This document shows positions 54,871 through 64,000 of a stretch of DNA of 64,000 nucleotides, in pieces (the first letter of the stretch is position 1; every line of letters starts with the position of its first letter). The notes below the pieces were generated by a model. That model was not told the DNA's origin. It saw nothing but the letters and a program-made list of their open reading frames with translations, and did not search any database. The position numbers and the translations under genes were made by a program. Location of the stretch: the NCBI GenBank assembly GCA_963682025.1, contig OY821517.1, positions 26,998,869 through 27,062,868 on the forward strand, given 5' to 3'. Origin of the DNA: Cordilura impudica. Lineage: Eukaryota > Arthropoda > Insecta > Diptera > Scathophagidae.

Positions 54871-57067
54871 GAAAAAGTATGTGCACAAAAAATGGGATAA
54901 AGGGGAATCACTGTTTAAAAATCATGTTTTACATGGTATTTACAAGCCAGAAATTGCGCTAGTGAGTTGAAGCCATTGTGTAAATATTGTGTTAATAAAT
55001 TTTTTTAGGTCTCTAAGTTCAAAGTCTACCATGGGTAAGAAAATAAAAGAAATTGACCCTGACGAAAGGCAAATCATACATATATCAAAACTGCGAGGAG
55101 AAGGAAAAGCTTTTCGTGAAATTGGAAAGTTTGATCGCAAATTCTAATTCTACCGGCTTTATCTTATCTAGGCATCACTCCGGACGACCATTCAAATTAA
55201 TTTATCGCGAAAAAGAGAACATCCGAAAAATGGTGAAGCTCAATCCCCGGATTACTGCAGCCCACATTATGGAAAACACAACGTAAGAAAAAAACTTTGG
55301 GTGAAATTTTACGATCCAAATACCGACTAGGAAAGAGTGGGCCGCAAACTCTGTCATAGACAGGGCTGCAATCTCAGAGTATACTGACGGTTCGAAGATG
55401 GAAGAGGGTACATGTTCAGGGGTCTCCTCCAAGCAACTTCACATTCAGGTAACTCGGAGAATTCCTGACAAATGTAGCGTTTTTCAGGCCGAGATTCACA
55501 CAATTCTCATTGCAACAAAAATAATTCTGGAACGGGATATGGGTCCAACGACCATTAATATTTTCGTGGACAGTCTTACTGCTCTCAAAGCTCTGAAATC
55601 GAGGATAGTTAGATCGAAGTGTGTGAGGGAATGTATCAGGTCTCTCGACCAGATCCGGCAGCACACCGTGAGGCTGATATGGGTTCCAGGACATAGTGGG
55701 GTCAAAGGAAACGAGCTGGCTGACGAGTGTGCGCGGAAAGGCTCATTTTCTCTGAGCGGGACGATGGACACTGATATCAGAATCCCTCTATGAGAGCTGT
55801 CTAATCTGATTCAAGAGGCAGCTGATCTTGAAATAAAGACAATGTGGACGCAACTGACCTCTTGCAGAATATCTCAAATCATATGGCCCTTGCATAATCC
55901 AAGGATAACGAAATCACGCCTTGGTTTTGGTAAAGGGACAATCAGCCTATTTATAGGAGTACTCACTGGACACTGTGTAATAGGGCGGATAGCTGAACGC
56001 ATAGGTGTCTCGAGAGTTGACTTCTGTAGGAGCTGTATGGATGTAGACGAGGAGAAGTCAGTGCAACATTTGCTGTGTGAATGTCCAGGACTGAAGGAGC
56101 GGCGCCTTAGATATCTAGGGCAAAGATTCTTCGATAACCTGGGCTGCATAGTAGATGTTCCACTCGGCGACCTTGTGGACTTCTTGAGGGAATCTGGCTG
56201 ATTCAGGAGGGATGCATAACGGACGAAAGGGGTCTTTTTCACTTGTTCTTTTCTTTTCTTTTTCATTTTCCATACCCCTTACACTATATATCTGTACTCT
56301 TTAATGTCTCTTCCTATCTAAAGGGTATCACAATGGGTCATATGGCCTCCGAGTGAACTCGCTTTCGGGCGGGCGACCTATCCAACCTAACCTAACCGAA
56401 CCATGGATAACATTAAATTAAAATTTTGCAAAGAAATCCACGAGGATACACTTCGGAAAATTGTAAATAAGGCCGAATACCACAGCCGTGTTGCTTGCAG
56501 CAAGTCACATATTTCGAAAGCAAATAAAAAGAAGCGAATTTAGTTCGAAGCCTCCAGAGTTCTATTTAGTGATGAAAGTAAATATTTGGTATCAAAACAC
56601 GGTCGTGGTGGTGTTATGGTCTGGGGTTGTATGACAGCCAATGGAGTGGCTAATTTGGTTGTCATCGAATTGATTATGGACCAAAGGCTTTACTTGGGAC
56701 TTGGAAACGACTCTTAGTTTCAACAGGACAACGATGCCAAACATACGGCCCACAATGTTAAGCTTTGGTTACTTTATAACACAAAAACCAGGTACAATCG
56801 CCGCCTCAATTCCCGGACCTTAACCCTAACGAGCATTTGAGGGATTTATTGCAGAGGAAGATTCTCCAGCACCACATAACCTCAAAAGAAATGATGAATA
56901 ACGTTATTTATCTGGAATGAGGAAAAATAACGACAGAGGATACGAAAGCTTGTCTTATCCATGCCCAAGCGCTTATCAGAATTTCTTCATCGCAGATATT
57001 GAAAACTACTGCTTTTTGTGCATTCTTTAATTATATCAACCATTTTACTTTTGTACGCATACTTTTT
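54871..57067 (+). mobile_element. Tc1-type transposon split by a LINE
   Basis: Ends: AAAAAGTATGTGCACAAAA on the left and, on the minus strand, AAAAAGTATGCGTACAAAA on the right. The transposase starts at MGKKIKEIDPDERQIIH (55033), with GRPFK and KLNPRITAAHI. After the LINE (about 55315-56400) it resumes with LFSDESKY (first Asp), RGGVMVWGCMTANGVANLV and FQQDNDAKHTAHNVKLW (second Asp), then a decayed C-terminus. Stops throughout. Confidence 0.7.
55315..56400 (+). pseudogene. RNase-H LINE, 3' end only, with (CCTAA)n tail
   Basis: Frame 1 (to 55793): EWAANSVIDRAAISEYTDGS (RNase H first Asp), FQAEIHTILIATK, IFVDSLTALKAL (second Asp region) and LIWVPGHSGVKGNELADECA (His-Gly and final Asp). After a stop, 55842-56201 gives WTQLTSCRISQIIWP, GTISLFIGVLTGHCVIGRI and a zinc-like CRSCMDVDEEKSVQHLLCEC. 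The tail ends CCAACCTAACCTAACC. 5'-truncated, inside the Tc1. Confidence 0.75.
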
Positions 57068-57555
57068 ATGCAAAAATTTCGTATAGAATTGTAGTTTTAA
57101 ATTTGTATTAATATTTTCAAAAATATTACAAAGTATGGAAAATCCTCAAAATTAAATAAATATAAAAGTAATTTTGTTGCAAAAACAATGGATCACTACA
57201 TAGACTAAGATATATATTTTTTGAACTTTACAAGTTTTGACTGTCCATAGTTTTTCTGCAAAGTGTAAGATATTTTCAGATTTTATCAAGAACAAAAATA
57301 TGTTTTTTTGAGACTTTTATTTTTCCAGAAAATTCTAAAACTTCATGAGAATTTTTAGTTGGCATTTAATTTTGTTCACACTTATTCCAGGGGTAGAATT
57401 TTATAATTTTTTTCTCTCGTAGATATACAAATAAAAAAACAACTTCCGTTTTTGACCAAAAAACTAAAAGTCCAAAAAAAAAACTATTTGCATCTGATTT
57501 TTATGAAAAAGACATAGTTATAACGGTTCCTGCACTTAACATATTCACTTATCTT
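57068..57555. other. no gene recognised
   Basis: AT-rich flank between the Tc1 end and the next LINE. No ORF or repeat end seen. Confidence 0.35.
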
Positions 57556-57566
57556 ACAGTATATGA

Positions 57567-60500
57567 TGCGGCTCCTACAGATAAATCTTCACCACTGCAA
57601 AGCAGCAACGGCTGCATTGCTGGTTCGCCTGACGACAGGCGGAGTAGACATAGTCTTCATCCAAGAGCCCTGGGTTTGTGGTGGCAGGATTTGCGGATTG
57701 AAGACTCCTAATTATAAGCTGCTCGTCGCTAAGGATGAAGGTACACCAAGGACCTGCATTTTGGCGAGGAGCAGTTTAAATATTTTCTTGTTATCTAATT
57801 TCAGTGGCAGAGATGTAACAGCGGCTGGCCTGGAGTTAGATGGTAAATCAATCTGGCTCGCCTCCGCCTATTTTTGCGATCCTGGGCCTATTCCCCCGGA
57901 CAGCGTGGCAAATCTGATCCGGAAGGCCGAAGGGACTGGACACCAACTGGTGCTGTGCTGTGACGTCAATGCGCATCATCCGATCTGGGGATGTACGGAC
58001 ATAAACGAAAGAGGTGAGTTGCTTTTTGAGTTTTTACTTAGTACTAACCTGTATATATGTAACAAGGGAAATGAACCGACCTTTGTGACTAGTATTAGAA
58101 GGGAGGTTCTTGACGCTACCTTTGTATCAGATAAACTATTTGACAAAATTGATGGTTGGAGGGCGTTGGATGACCACTCCTTTTCTGACCATCGCTATAT
58201 CGAATTCTTACTTAGAGAAAAGGACCCAACGGAGAGTGTCCCCAGGAATCTGAAGAGGACAGATTGGGTTAAGTATAGGAAAACCTTTGCTGGGTTATTG
58301 GAAACAATACCCTTAACCGAACCGCGCAATTCTGCGGACATTGATTGTCTTGTGGATCATATTACGACGGTTTTTAACAAGTCTTTAGATTCTTGTTGCC
58401 CAGTGGCTAGGCCTAAGGGCAAGAAGAAACCACCATGGTGGTCTAGCAAGCTGCAGCAGGGTAGAGACTCCTGCAGAAAACTCTTTAACATGGCAAAGTC
58501 TTCAAGAGCGGACGAGGATTGGTCGGCGTACAAGCTGCAGCTTAGGACCTATAAGAAGAAGATTAGAACGGCAAAATGCGATTCTTGGAACAAATTTTCT
58601 GATAACATAGAGGACGTTTCCGAGGCATCCAGACTGCGAAAGGTTCTGGCTTCTACCCCTCACACATTAGGCTATTTGAAGGATCCAGTGGGGGTGCGGA
58701 CCACCTCCAGTGGAGAATCACTTAGCTTGCTACTGGACACCCATTTTCCGGGCAATTCTCATACGTCACTACAGGCGTTGGAATACTCTGACGCTAGCAC
58801 GGCGGACATTGCTTCGGAGAAAGTTAATGTACCAACATTGACCTGGGCGATTAAAAGCTTCAAACCTTACAAATCTCTGGGACCTGACAGTATCATTCCA
58901 GCTGAATTGCAGCATGTGTCGGACTACATTTCCCCTTGGCTATGCAGTCTTTTCACTTGCTGCATAAACACAGCGTATATTCCTTTGAAATGGAGGGAGA
59001 CAAGAGTGGTGTTCATTCCAAAAGCTGGAAAGAGCTTCCACACTGTCCCAAAGGATTTCAGACCAATAAGCCTATCATCGTTCCTATTGAAGACAATGGA
59101 GCGTATGATACTCTTACTTACGTAGAATTATTGACCCTAAACTGCTATCAACGAGGCAACATGCCTACAGCAAGGGAAGGTCATCTGAGACAGCTCTACA
59201 CGAGCTTGTAGGTACCATCGAGAAATCGCTCTCGGCAGGAGAATACACTATGACAGCCTTTTTGGATATAGAAGGGGCTTTTAACAACATCACACCGGAC
59301 TCGATAATAGCGGCACTATCTAGTCTAGGAGTGAATTCTGTGTTCATCTCATTGATTGGAAATCTGCTTGTCAACGTCTAAACTGGGAACGTCGGAAATA
59401 TCCCGATTTGTGAACACCACTTCTCTGGAACTTGGCGCTAAACCCAGTGCTAGTATCGTTGGAGGGGCAAGGCTGCAGCGTAGTCGCATATGCTGACGAC
59501 GTGGCCATGGCCGTAAATGGGAAGTTTATGTCTACAATTAGAGATATCCTGCAACAGGCTCTCACAGAGCTATCTATCTGGGCAAGGGGTTGCGGTCTGG
59601 GGGTTAATCCGACCAAAACGGAACTTGTTCTTTTCACTAGGAAGTATAAGATCCCTACCTTCGATCCCATTTCTCTCAACGGCACTGAAATCGTCTTCTC
59701 TGATGGAGCCAAGTATCTTGCCGTATTCCTGGACAGGAAGCTGAACTTCAGACGGAATTTAGAGGAGCGGGTGAAGAAGGCGACTATAGCTTTATACTCC
59801 TGTAAGAAGGCCATTGGTAAGCGATGGGGCTTTAGTCCGAAAATTGCTCACTGGATCTATACAGCGGTGGTCCGCCCAATACTCCTGTACGGAGTCGTCT
59901 GGTGGCCTGCTTTGGAGAAGGCCACCAATAACAACCTTCTGGCAAGGGTACAGAGAATGGCTTCCATGTGCATCACTGGAGCCCTTCGTACTACACCTTC
60001 GGATGCCTTGAACATCCTATTACACCTAATACCACTGGACATATTAGGGAAGCAGTCGGCGGCCTCATCGGCCATTCGATTAAGAAGCACACTACAATGG
60101 CGGGGCTACAATTGTGGCCACGGAGTGATCCTGAATGACAGGAACTTGCCATTGAACGTGGATTACACTACTCCAAGGAGCGTATTTGAGCGTCACTACT
60201 GTACACTAATACCGACCAGGCAATCTTGGTCTGGGAGGACACCAGGCAGTAGGCGTTCCGTAAATTTCTATACTGACGGATCGAAATTGTGCGGTCAGGT
60301 TGGTTTTGGAGTCCATTCAGGGGAGCTTGGACTAAATCTGGCTCGAGGGTTGCCAGACCACTGCAGTGCATATCAGGCAGAGGTACTGGCAATAAAGGAG
60401 GTTGCTGACTGGTTGGGTCGGAATATTATGTCTACGACCGCAGTCAACATCTATTCTGATAGTCAAGCCGCGGTAAATCCATGCGATCAATGTTCCTGAA

Positions 60501-61109
60501 AACGAGAACCGCCCTTAGCTGCCGCACGTCCTTAAATGAGATGGCCAAGCAGTTCGACATCAGGCTCATATGGGTCCCAGGGCACAGGAACATACCGGGA
60601 AACTGCAAAGCGGATGAGCTGGCAAGACAGGGTACTACCTTACAGGTTCCAGCGGATTTGGAATATGTTGGTACACCCCTGGAATCGTGCAAGCTTGAAC
60701 TTCGGCTTCGCACCGCTGGCATAACGAATAACAGATGGGCTAATGGATTAACGTGTAGGATCACAAGACAAATCTGGCCTGCTCTGAATCGAAAGCGTAC
60801 AAATGCGCTATTATCACTCCCCCGTGGGGAGATCTCAATGGTAGTTGCTGTTGTTACTGGGCACTGCCTTATAGGGAGACAGCTGAGCGCCTTAAGGTCT
60901 CGTCAAATGATTTCTGTCGTAGCTGCTTGGATGTGGAGGAGGTAGAGAGCGTAGAACACTTCCTCTGCCACTGCCCGGCGCTATCCAGAACAAGACTACG
61001 GACATTGGGATCGCCGTTTCTTCACGATCTCTCTGACCTCTCAAACTTGGAAATTTCACATCTTAGGGGCTTCATCAGAAGCTCGAACTGGTTCTTCGGT
61101 GGGGACTGA
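57567..61109 (+). pseudogene. LINE ORF2: AP endonuclease, RT, RNase H (frameshifted)
   Basis: 57563-59125: endonuclease blocks LLQINLHHCKAATAAL, IVFIQEPWVCGG, CDVNAHHPIWGC and FSDHRYIEFL, then RT start SFKPYKSLGPDSIIPAEL and PKDFRPISLSSFLLKTMERM. A frame change near 59110 gives TAFLDIEGAFNNI. Around 59390-59430 the GVPQGG region is disrupted. 59432-60499: VVAYADDVAMAV (catalytic), NPTKTELVLFTRK, NFYTDGSKLCG and IYSDSQAAV. Further frame changes near 60480 and 60920 lead to IRLIWVPGHRNIPGN and a CRSCLDVEEVESVEHFLCHC end. At least four lesions. Confidence 0.75.
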
Positions 61110-61210
61110 GGGGAACACCCATTCGTCCCGTGGTATCACAACGGACCCCAGAGTCTAAGTGTGCTGGTCCTTGGATCAGCAGCCACTTCCAACCTAACCT
61201 AACCTAACCT
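57567..61210 (+). mobile_element. RNase-H LINE, near-complete ORF2, with (CCTAA)n tail
   Basis: ACAGTATATGA (57556-57566) and ACAGATATGA (61211-61220) look like the target duplication. The element starts right at ORF2, so the 5' UTR and ORF1 are missing. GC content is visibly higher than in the surroundings. The 3' tail is CCAACCTAACCTAACCTAAC-like (61191-61210). Order of domains: endonuclease, RT, RNase H, C-terminal zinc-like block. I-group (LOA-like) is the likely placement. Confidence 0.75.
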
Positions 61211-61220
61211 ACAGATATGA

Positions 61221-61706
61221 ACTAAACTTAACTTTTTTTGTAGTATATTTGTTTATTTTTTTTAATACTTAGATTTATTGTGTTTATTTTACTATAAGTG
61301 TGTCGGTATTGTTTTTGTATTTTTATTCATTGCCTGCAAATGACAAGAGTTTTAAAATGAAATTGTTAAACAAATACAATGGCAGCAAATGGAATTGTTT
61401 GGATATACTATATAGTCATGTTAAATTTAAACAACGACAAAAATTGTTACAACATTCAGCAACATTTTTTTTTAACATTGCATAAATCCATTTTGTAAAC
61501 ATGATGTACTACAATGCTAGATAATTAAACATTTTCTTTTTTCTTTTTTATTTAACTATACAATTAATAAATTTTTTAAATTTATTTTTTACTATTTTAA
61601 TGAAATAAATCCTAAATGTGGTAAAATAACCACAACTACAGGAAGCGATGTTGTTCGAGTTTTGCTGAATTAACTATGATTTAATATTATATTAATTGGG
61701 ATGTTA
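61221..61706. other. no gene recognised
   Basis: AT-rich. A 61-codon open stretch at 61300-61485 has no recognised motifs. Confidence 0.35.
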
Positions 61707-62012
61707 TCTAAAATATTAATAGGCCAGGCGATTTCTTGGTATAAAAATCATAGTTAATAACCGATTTTGACCAAACATACCTCATTTGAAAGGTATTTCT
61801 TTTTAGCTATCCACAAGATTTACAGATTTGCACCGTCTGGAACATTTTTTTGGAGTAATGCTCATTTAAATATGAAAGCCCTGTGTTAAATTGTGAATTA
61901 ATTGGCTAAAATTGATTAGCATAACTTTAGGCTTTATTAAAATTATTTATTAAATGAAAAAATAAAATTTCCTAGAATGTGCACTCGAATTTCGAGGGCT
62001 GGGCTCTGCTAG
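61707..62012 (+). mobile_element. HelA Helitron, copy 8
   Basis: Starts TCTAAAATATTAATAGGCC, ends with the perfect CTCGAATTTCGAG hairpin and CTAG at 62009-62012, between A and T. 306 bp; the central TG-rich part is deleted compared with copy 1. Confidence 0.8.
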
Positions 62013-62816
62013 TATTAATTAGTGTGATAATTTTGGGTAGACAATTTTTATGCTACTTCATAGCATCTTGTAACAAACATCGCCCATGAACGAAACTATA
62101 TGCGGGTGAAGCCAGACACCATTTCCAGCTCTTGTTGTTTCGTTTTCGAAGGATTTTAAAGGATACACATGATTATATATATGTATGGGGGTTTCATATC
62201 AAGTGCACCAACTTTTGAAATCGATGTCTTCCGATCGGGATGAAATTTGCACCAAGGTTAGTCCTATTGGATAGTAGTTTAGGCACAATTTTTCAACAAG
62301 ATCGGTCAAGATCTCTCTGAGTTAGAGGGGGATCAAAATTTGACATTTTGGCCAAACAGGTGTTTTTTCTCATCCATGTAACTTATTACCTATTGTTCCT
62401 AGAAAATTTTCTCCCAAAGAGTTTAGATAGCTATTTCTTCAATATTTCGGAAAAAAATACTTTAAAAAAACAAAAAAAATTTTTAGACTTTTTTTTTGCT
62501 AAATCAAAGCATTTTTGCATTTTTTTTTTTTTTTTTCATAAGAAAGCTTAGGATTTTTCCTTTAAGAGCTTTTTGGTCGCTTAGTGGGATGGGAGTGGGA
62601 TATCCATCAAAATAAATGTTTTGTAATTCAAGACAACGGTTTTTCAATTTTTCACGAATGCACTATTTTGTATTTTTTCCTATTTTCGTGAAAAACCTTA
62701 AAAAAAACTTATACTGAGAAACTAGACAAATTAACCTTTCCGAGGGTATGTAACATATCTAATTAAAATTTCATACCCTCGATAAAATTTACCCATTTTA
62801 CCCAAAATTTACCCAA
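62013..62816. other. 5' flank of the gene at 62817
   Basis: 62185-62360 has the wording of a sequence I remember near this gene family in arthropods (TTGAAATCGATGTCTTCCGA, GATGAAATTTGCACCAAGG), suggesting it belongs to the same mobile unit. The rest is T-rich. No ORF. Confidence 0.4.
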
Positions 62817-63914
62817 ATGAGGCCAAAACATTGCGTTTTGGCAGGAAGCAGCGGAACTCACACAGTATGCGTTTGCATTTACCATGAAAATGTTAAACTG
62901 ATGTTGAAGGAAATCAACTTAAAGTATTTAACAGATGATTCGGCAGAAGATATACACGATTACCGCGATTGCCTTAAATTGACTCTGTGTCCTAATGCAA
63001 CAACTTCTTGTCACTTAGGTGAATGTACCAATTGCCCGAAAACTACATTCATCAAAGAAAATTTAATCAACTCTTTATATCGAGAATATATAGAGGAGGT
63101 CAAATTTGATTCTTGGATTCAGACTGACAGATGCACATTGAAAACAATCATTTTAAATGTGGATGATTTTGTGGAAGAAATGTGTACAGGATTGCTAAAC
63201 TTGAGAACCCATGACTTTTTAGTCAAAGAGCAATGGTCATTCTTCAAGGATTTGAAGATACATTTGAAGTCTGGGAATTCGTTATTTCATATGATTTCGC
63301 AGAAAACTATAAATATGTTCTTCAGGATGCCATACAAGCATTCCACTTCAATAACGACCAAGCAACTATATTCACAGTAGTTATTTACTGCATGAAAGAT
63401 GAAAAACTGGAACACAAAAGTATGGCAATCATATCCGACGATTTAAAACATGATACCGTTGCAGTTTATGAGTACCAGAAGATAATACTAAAATATCTAA
63501 AATCTAAATTTACAGTAAAGAAACGTTTCGGACGGAGCTCGTCAACATTTTAAAAACAAAAGTAGCTTCGCAAATCTTATGGCTCATGAAAAAGATTTTG
63601 GAATACCAGCTGAGAGGCATTTTCATCCTACTGCTCATGGTAAAGGAGCATGTGATGGTATTGGAGCAAACCTTAAAAGAAATGCAGCGAAGTATAGCCT
63701 CCAGTGCTCTCATCAAGATCGCATCTTAGATGCGACTGCTTTATTCCATTGGGCAAAGAATTATTGTAAAGAAACTAAAAGAGTTTTTAGTAGCAAAGAG
63801 GATCATCAGGAAACATTGAAAACACTGAAGAGCAGATTCGATGCTGCGGTAACAATCGATGGCACCGCCCAATACCATGCTTTTATACCGCTTGTCGATG
63901 GAAGACTCAAGTAG
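62817..63914 (+). pseudogene. uncharacterised transposase-like protein, two frameshifts
   Basis: Frame 1 (62817 to about 63235): HCVLAGSSGTHTVCVCIYHE, a cysteine-rich CHLGECTNCPKT and FDSWIQTDRCTLKTI. Frame 2 (63240-63525): FVISYDFAENYKYVLQDAIQ, FNNDQATIFTVVIY and SMAIISDDLKHDTVAVYEYQ. Frame 3 (63528 on): SDGARQHFKNKSSFANLMAH, GIPAERHFHPTAHGKGACDG and KVKRFSAS-like codons near the window end. The DFAEN, SDGxxxxxKN and HGKxxCDGxGxxxKR blocks mark a widespread uncharacterised family. Acidic residues in the first two suggest an RNase H-like transposase (inference). The gene probably continues past 63914. Confidence 0.5.
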
Positions 63915-64000
63915 AAAAAGTTTTCTGCCTCTATTCAATGCGATTTCTTTCCAAAGCCAACAAATAAACCATCAGCGAAATCAACAGCTGAACCTAGTAA

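Overview
The window looks like AT-rich, repeat-dense nuclear DNA of a fly (Diptera, plausibly a calyptrate). Three things point there: the mobile-element mix (Transib, DD41D and irritans-like mariners, Tc1, Helitrons, (GTCY)n DINE-1/HINE-like repeats, Jockey, R1-like and RNase-H LINEs, BEL and Mag-like LTR elements), spliceosomal introns, and the only host gene I recognise, the last two exons of Ppcs (CoA biosynthesis) on the minus strand at 47724-48009. There are no bacterial genes, CRISPR arrays or rRNA. Nearly everything else is a graveyard of mobile elements inserted into one another.

Region by region. 1-6476: two decayed Transib copies with segments of a Jockey LINE, a HINE-like repeat and Helitrons. 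6500-10424: short Helitrons (family 'HelA'), a TTAA-flanked MITE, a spliced pseudogene and a well-kept 261+ codon ORF of unknown function. 10425-14700: tandem repeats, a foldback-like element holding a LINE tail and a tRNA-derived SINE, otherwise unassigned. 14740-23275: one nest in which an irritans-like mariner is split by a Mag-like LTR retrotransposon, whose 3' LTR is split by a Helitron ('HelB'), which carries two truncated LINEs. 24945-27627: a DD41D mariner fused to a DD37E transposase, then a second HelB copy with another mariner in it. 28767-32906: a deleted DD41D mariner split by an essentially intact Transib. 33139-36280: a HINE-like repeat whose microsatellite was hit by an R1-like LINE, then a Tc1 fragment. 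36868-38690: a very long 7-bp satellite. 38694-40740: HINE-like and HelA repeats. 41057-44368: a third Transib, again inside a DD41D mariner. 44806-46369: a large palindromic TA-flanked element. 46375-51139: DD37E scrap, Ppcs, HINE, Helitron plus MITE. 52695-54150: BEL debris. 54871-57067: Tc1 split by an RNase-H LINE. 57567-61210: a nearly full-length RNase-H LINE with a (CCTAA)n tail. 61707-64000: HelA copy and a frameshifted gene of an uncharacterised transposase-like family, cut by the window edge.

The most notable object is the Transib at 29162-32465. Transib transposases are relatives of the RAG1 recombinase core. This copy has a two-exon gene of 622 codons with the RAG1-type D-D-E residues, the CxxC pair and the HxxxxH pair all present, and CGGCG target duplications on both sides. 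Its termini read heptamer-12 bp-A-rich nonamer on the left (CACTATG) and heptamer-23 bp-A-rich nonamer on the right (CACAGTG), the same architecture as antigen-receptor recombination signals. A second Transib family in the window has 23-bp spacing at the ends examined, and a third keeps only the heptamer. All spacings were counted by hand; no database searches or alignments were run.
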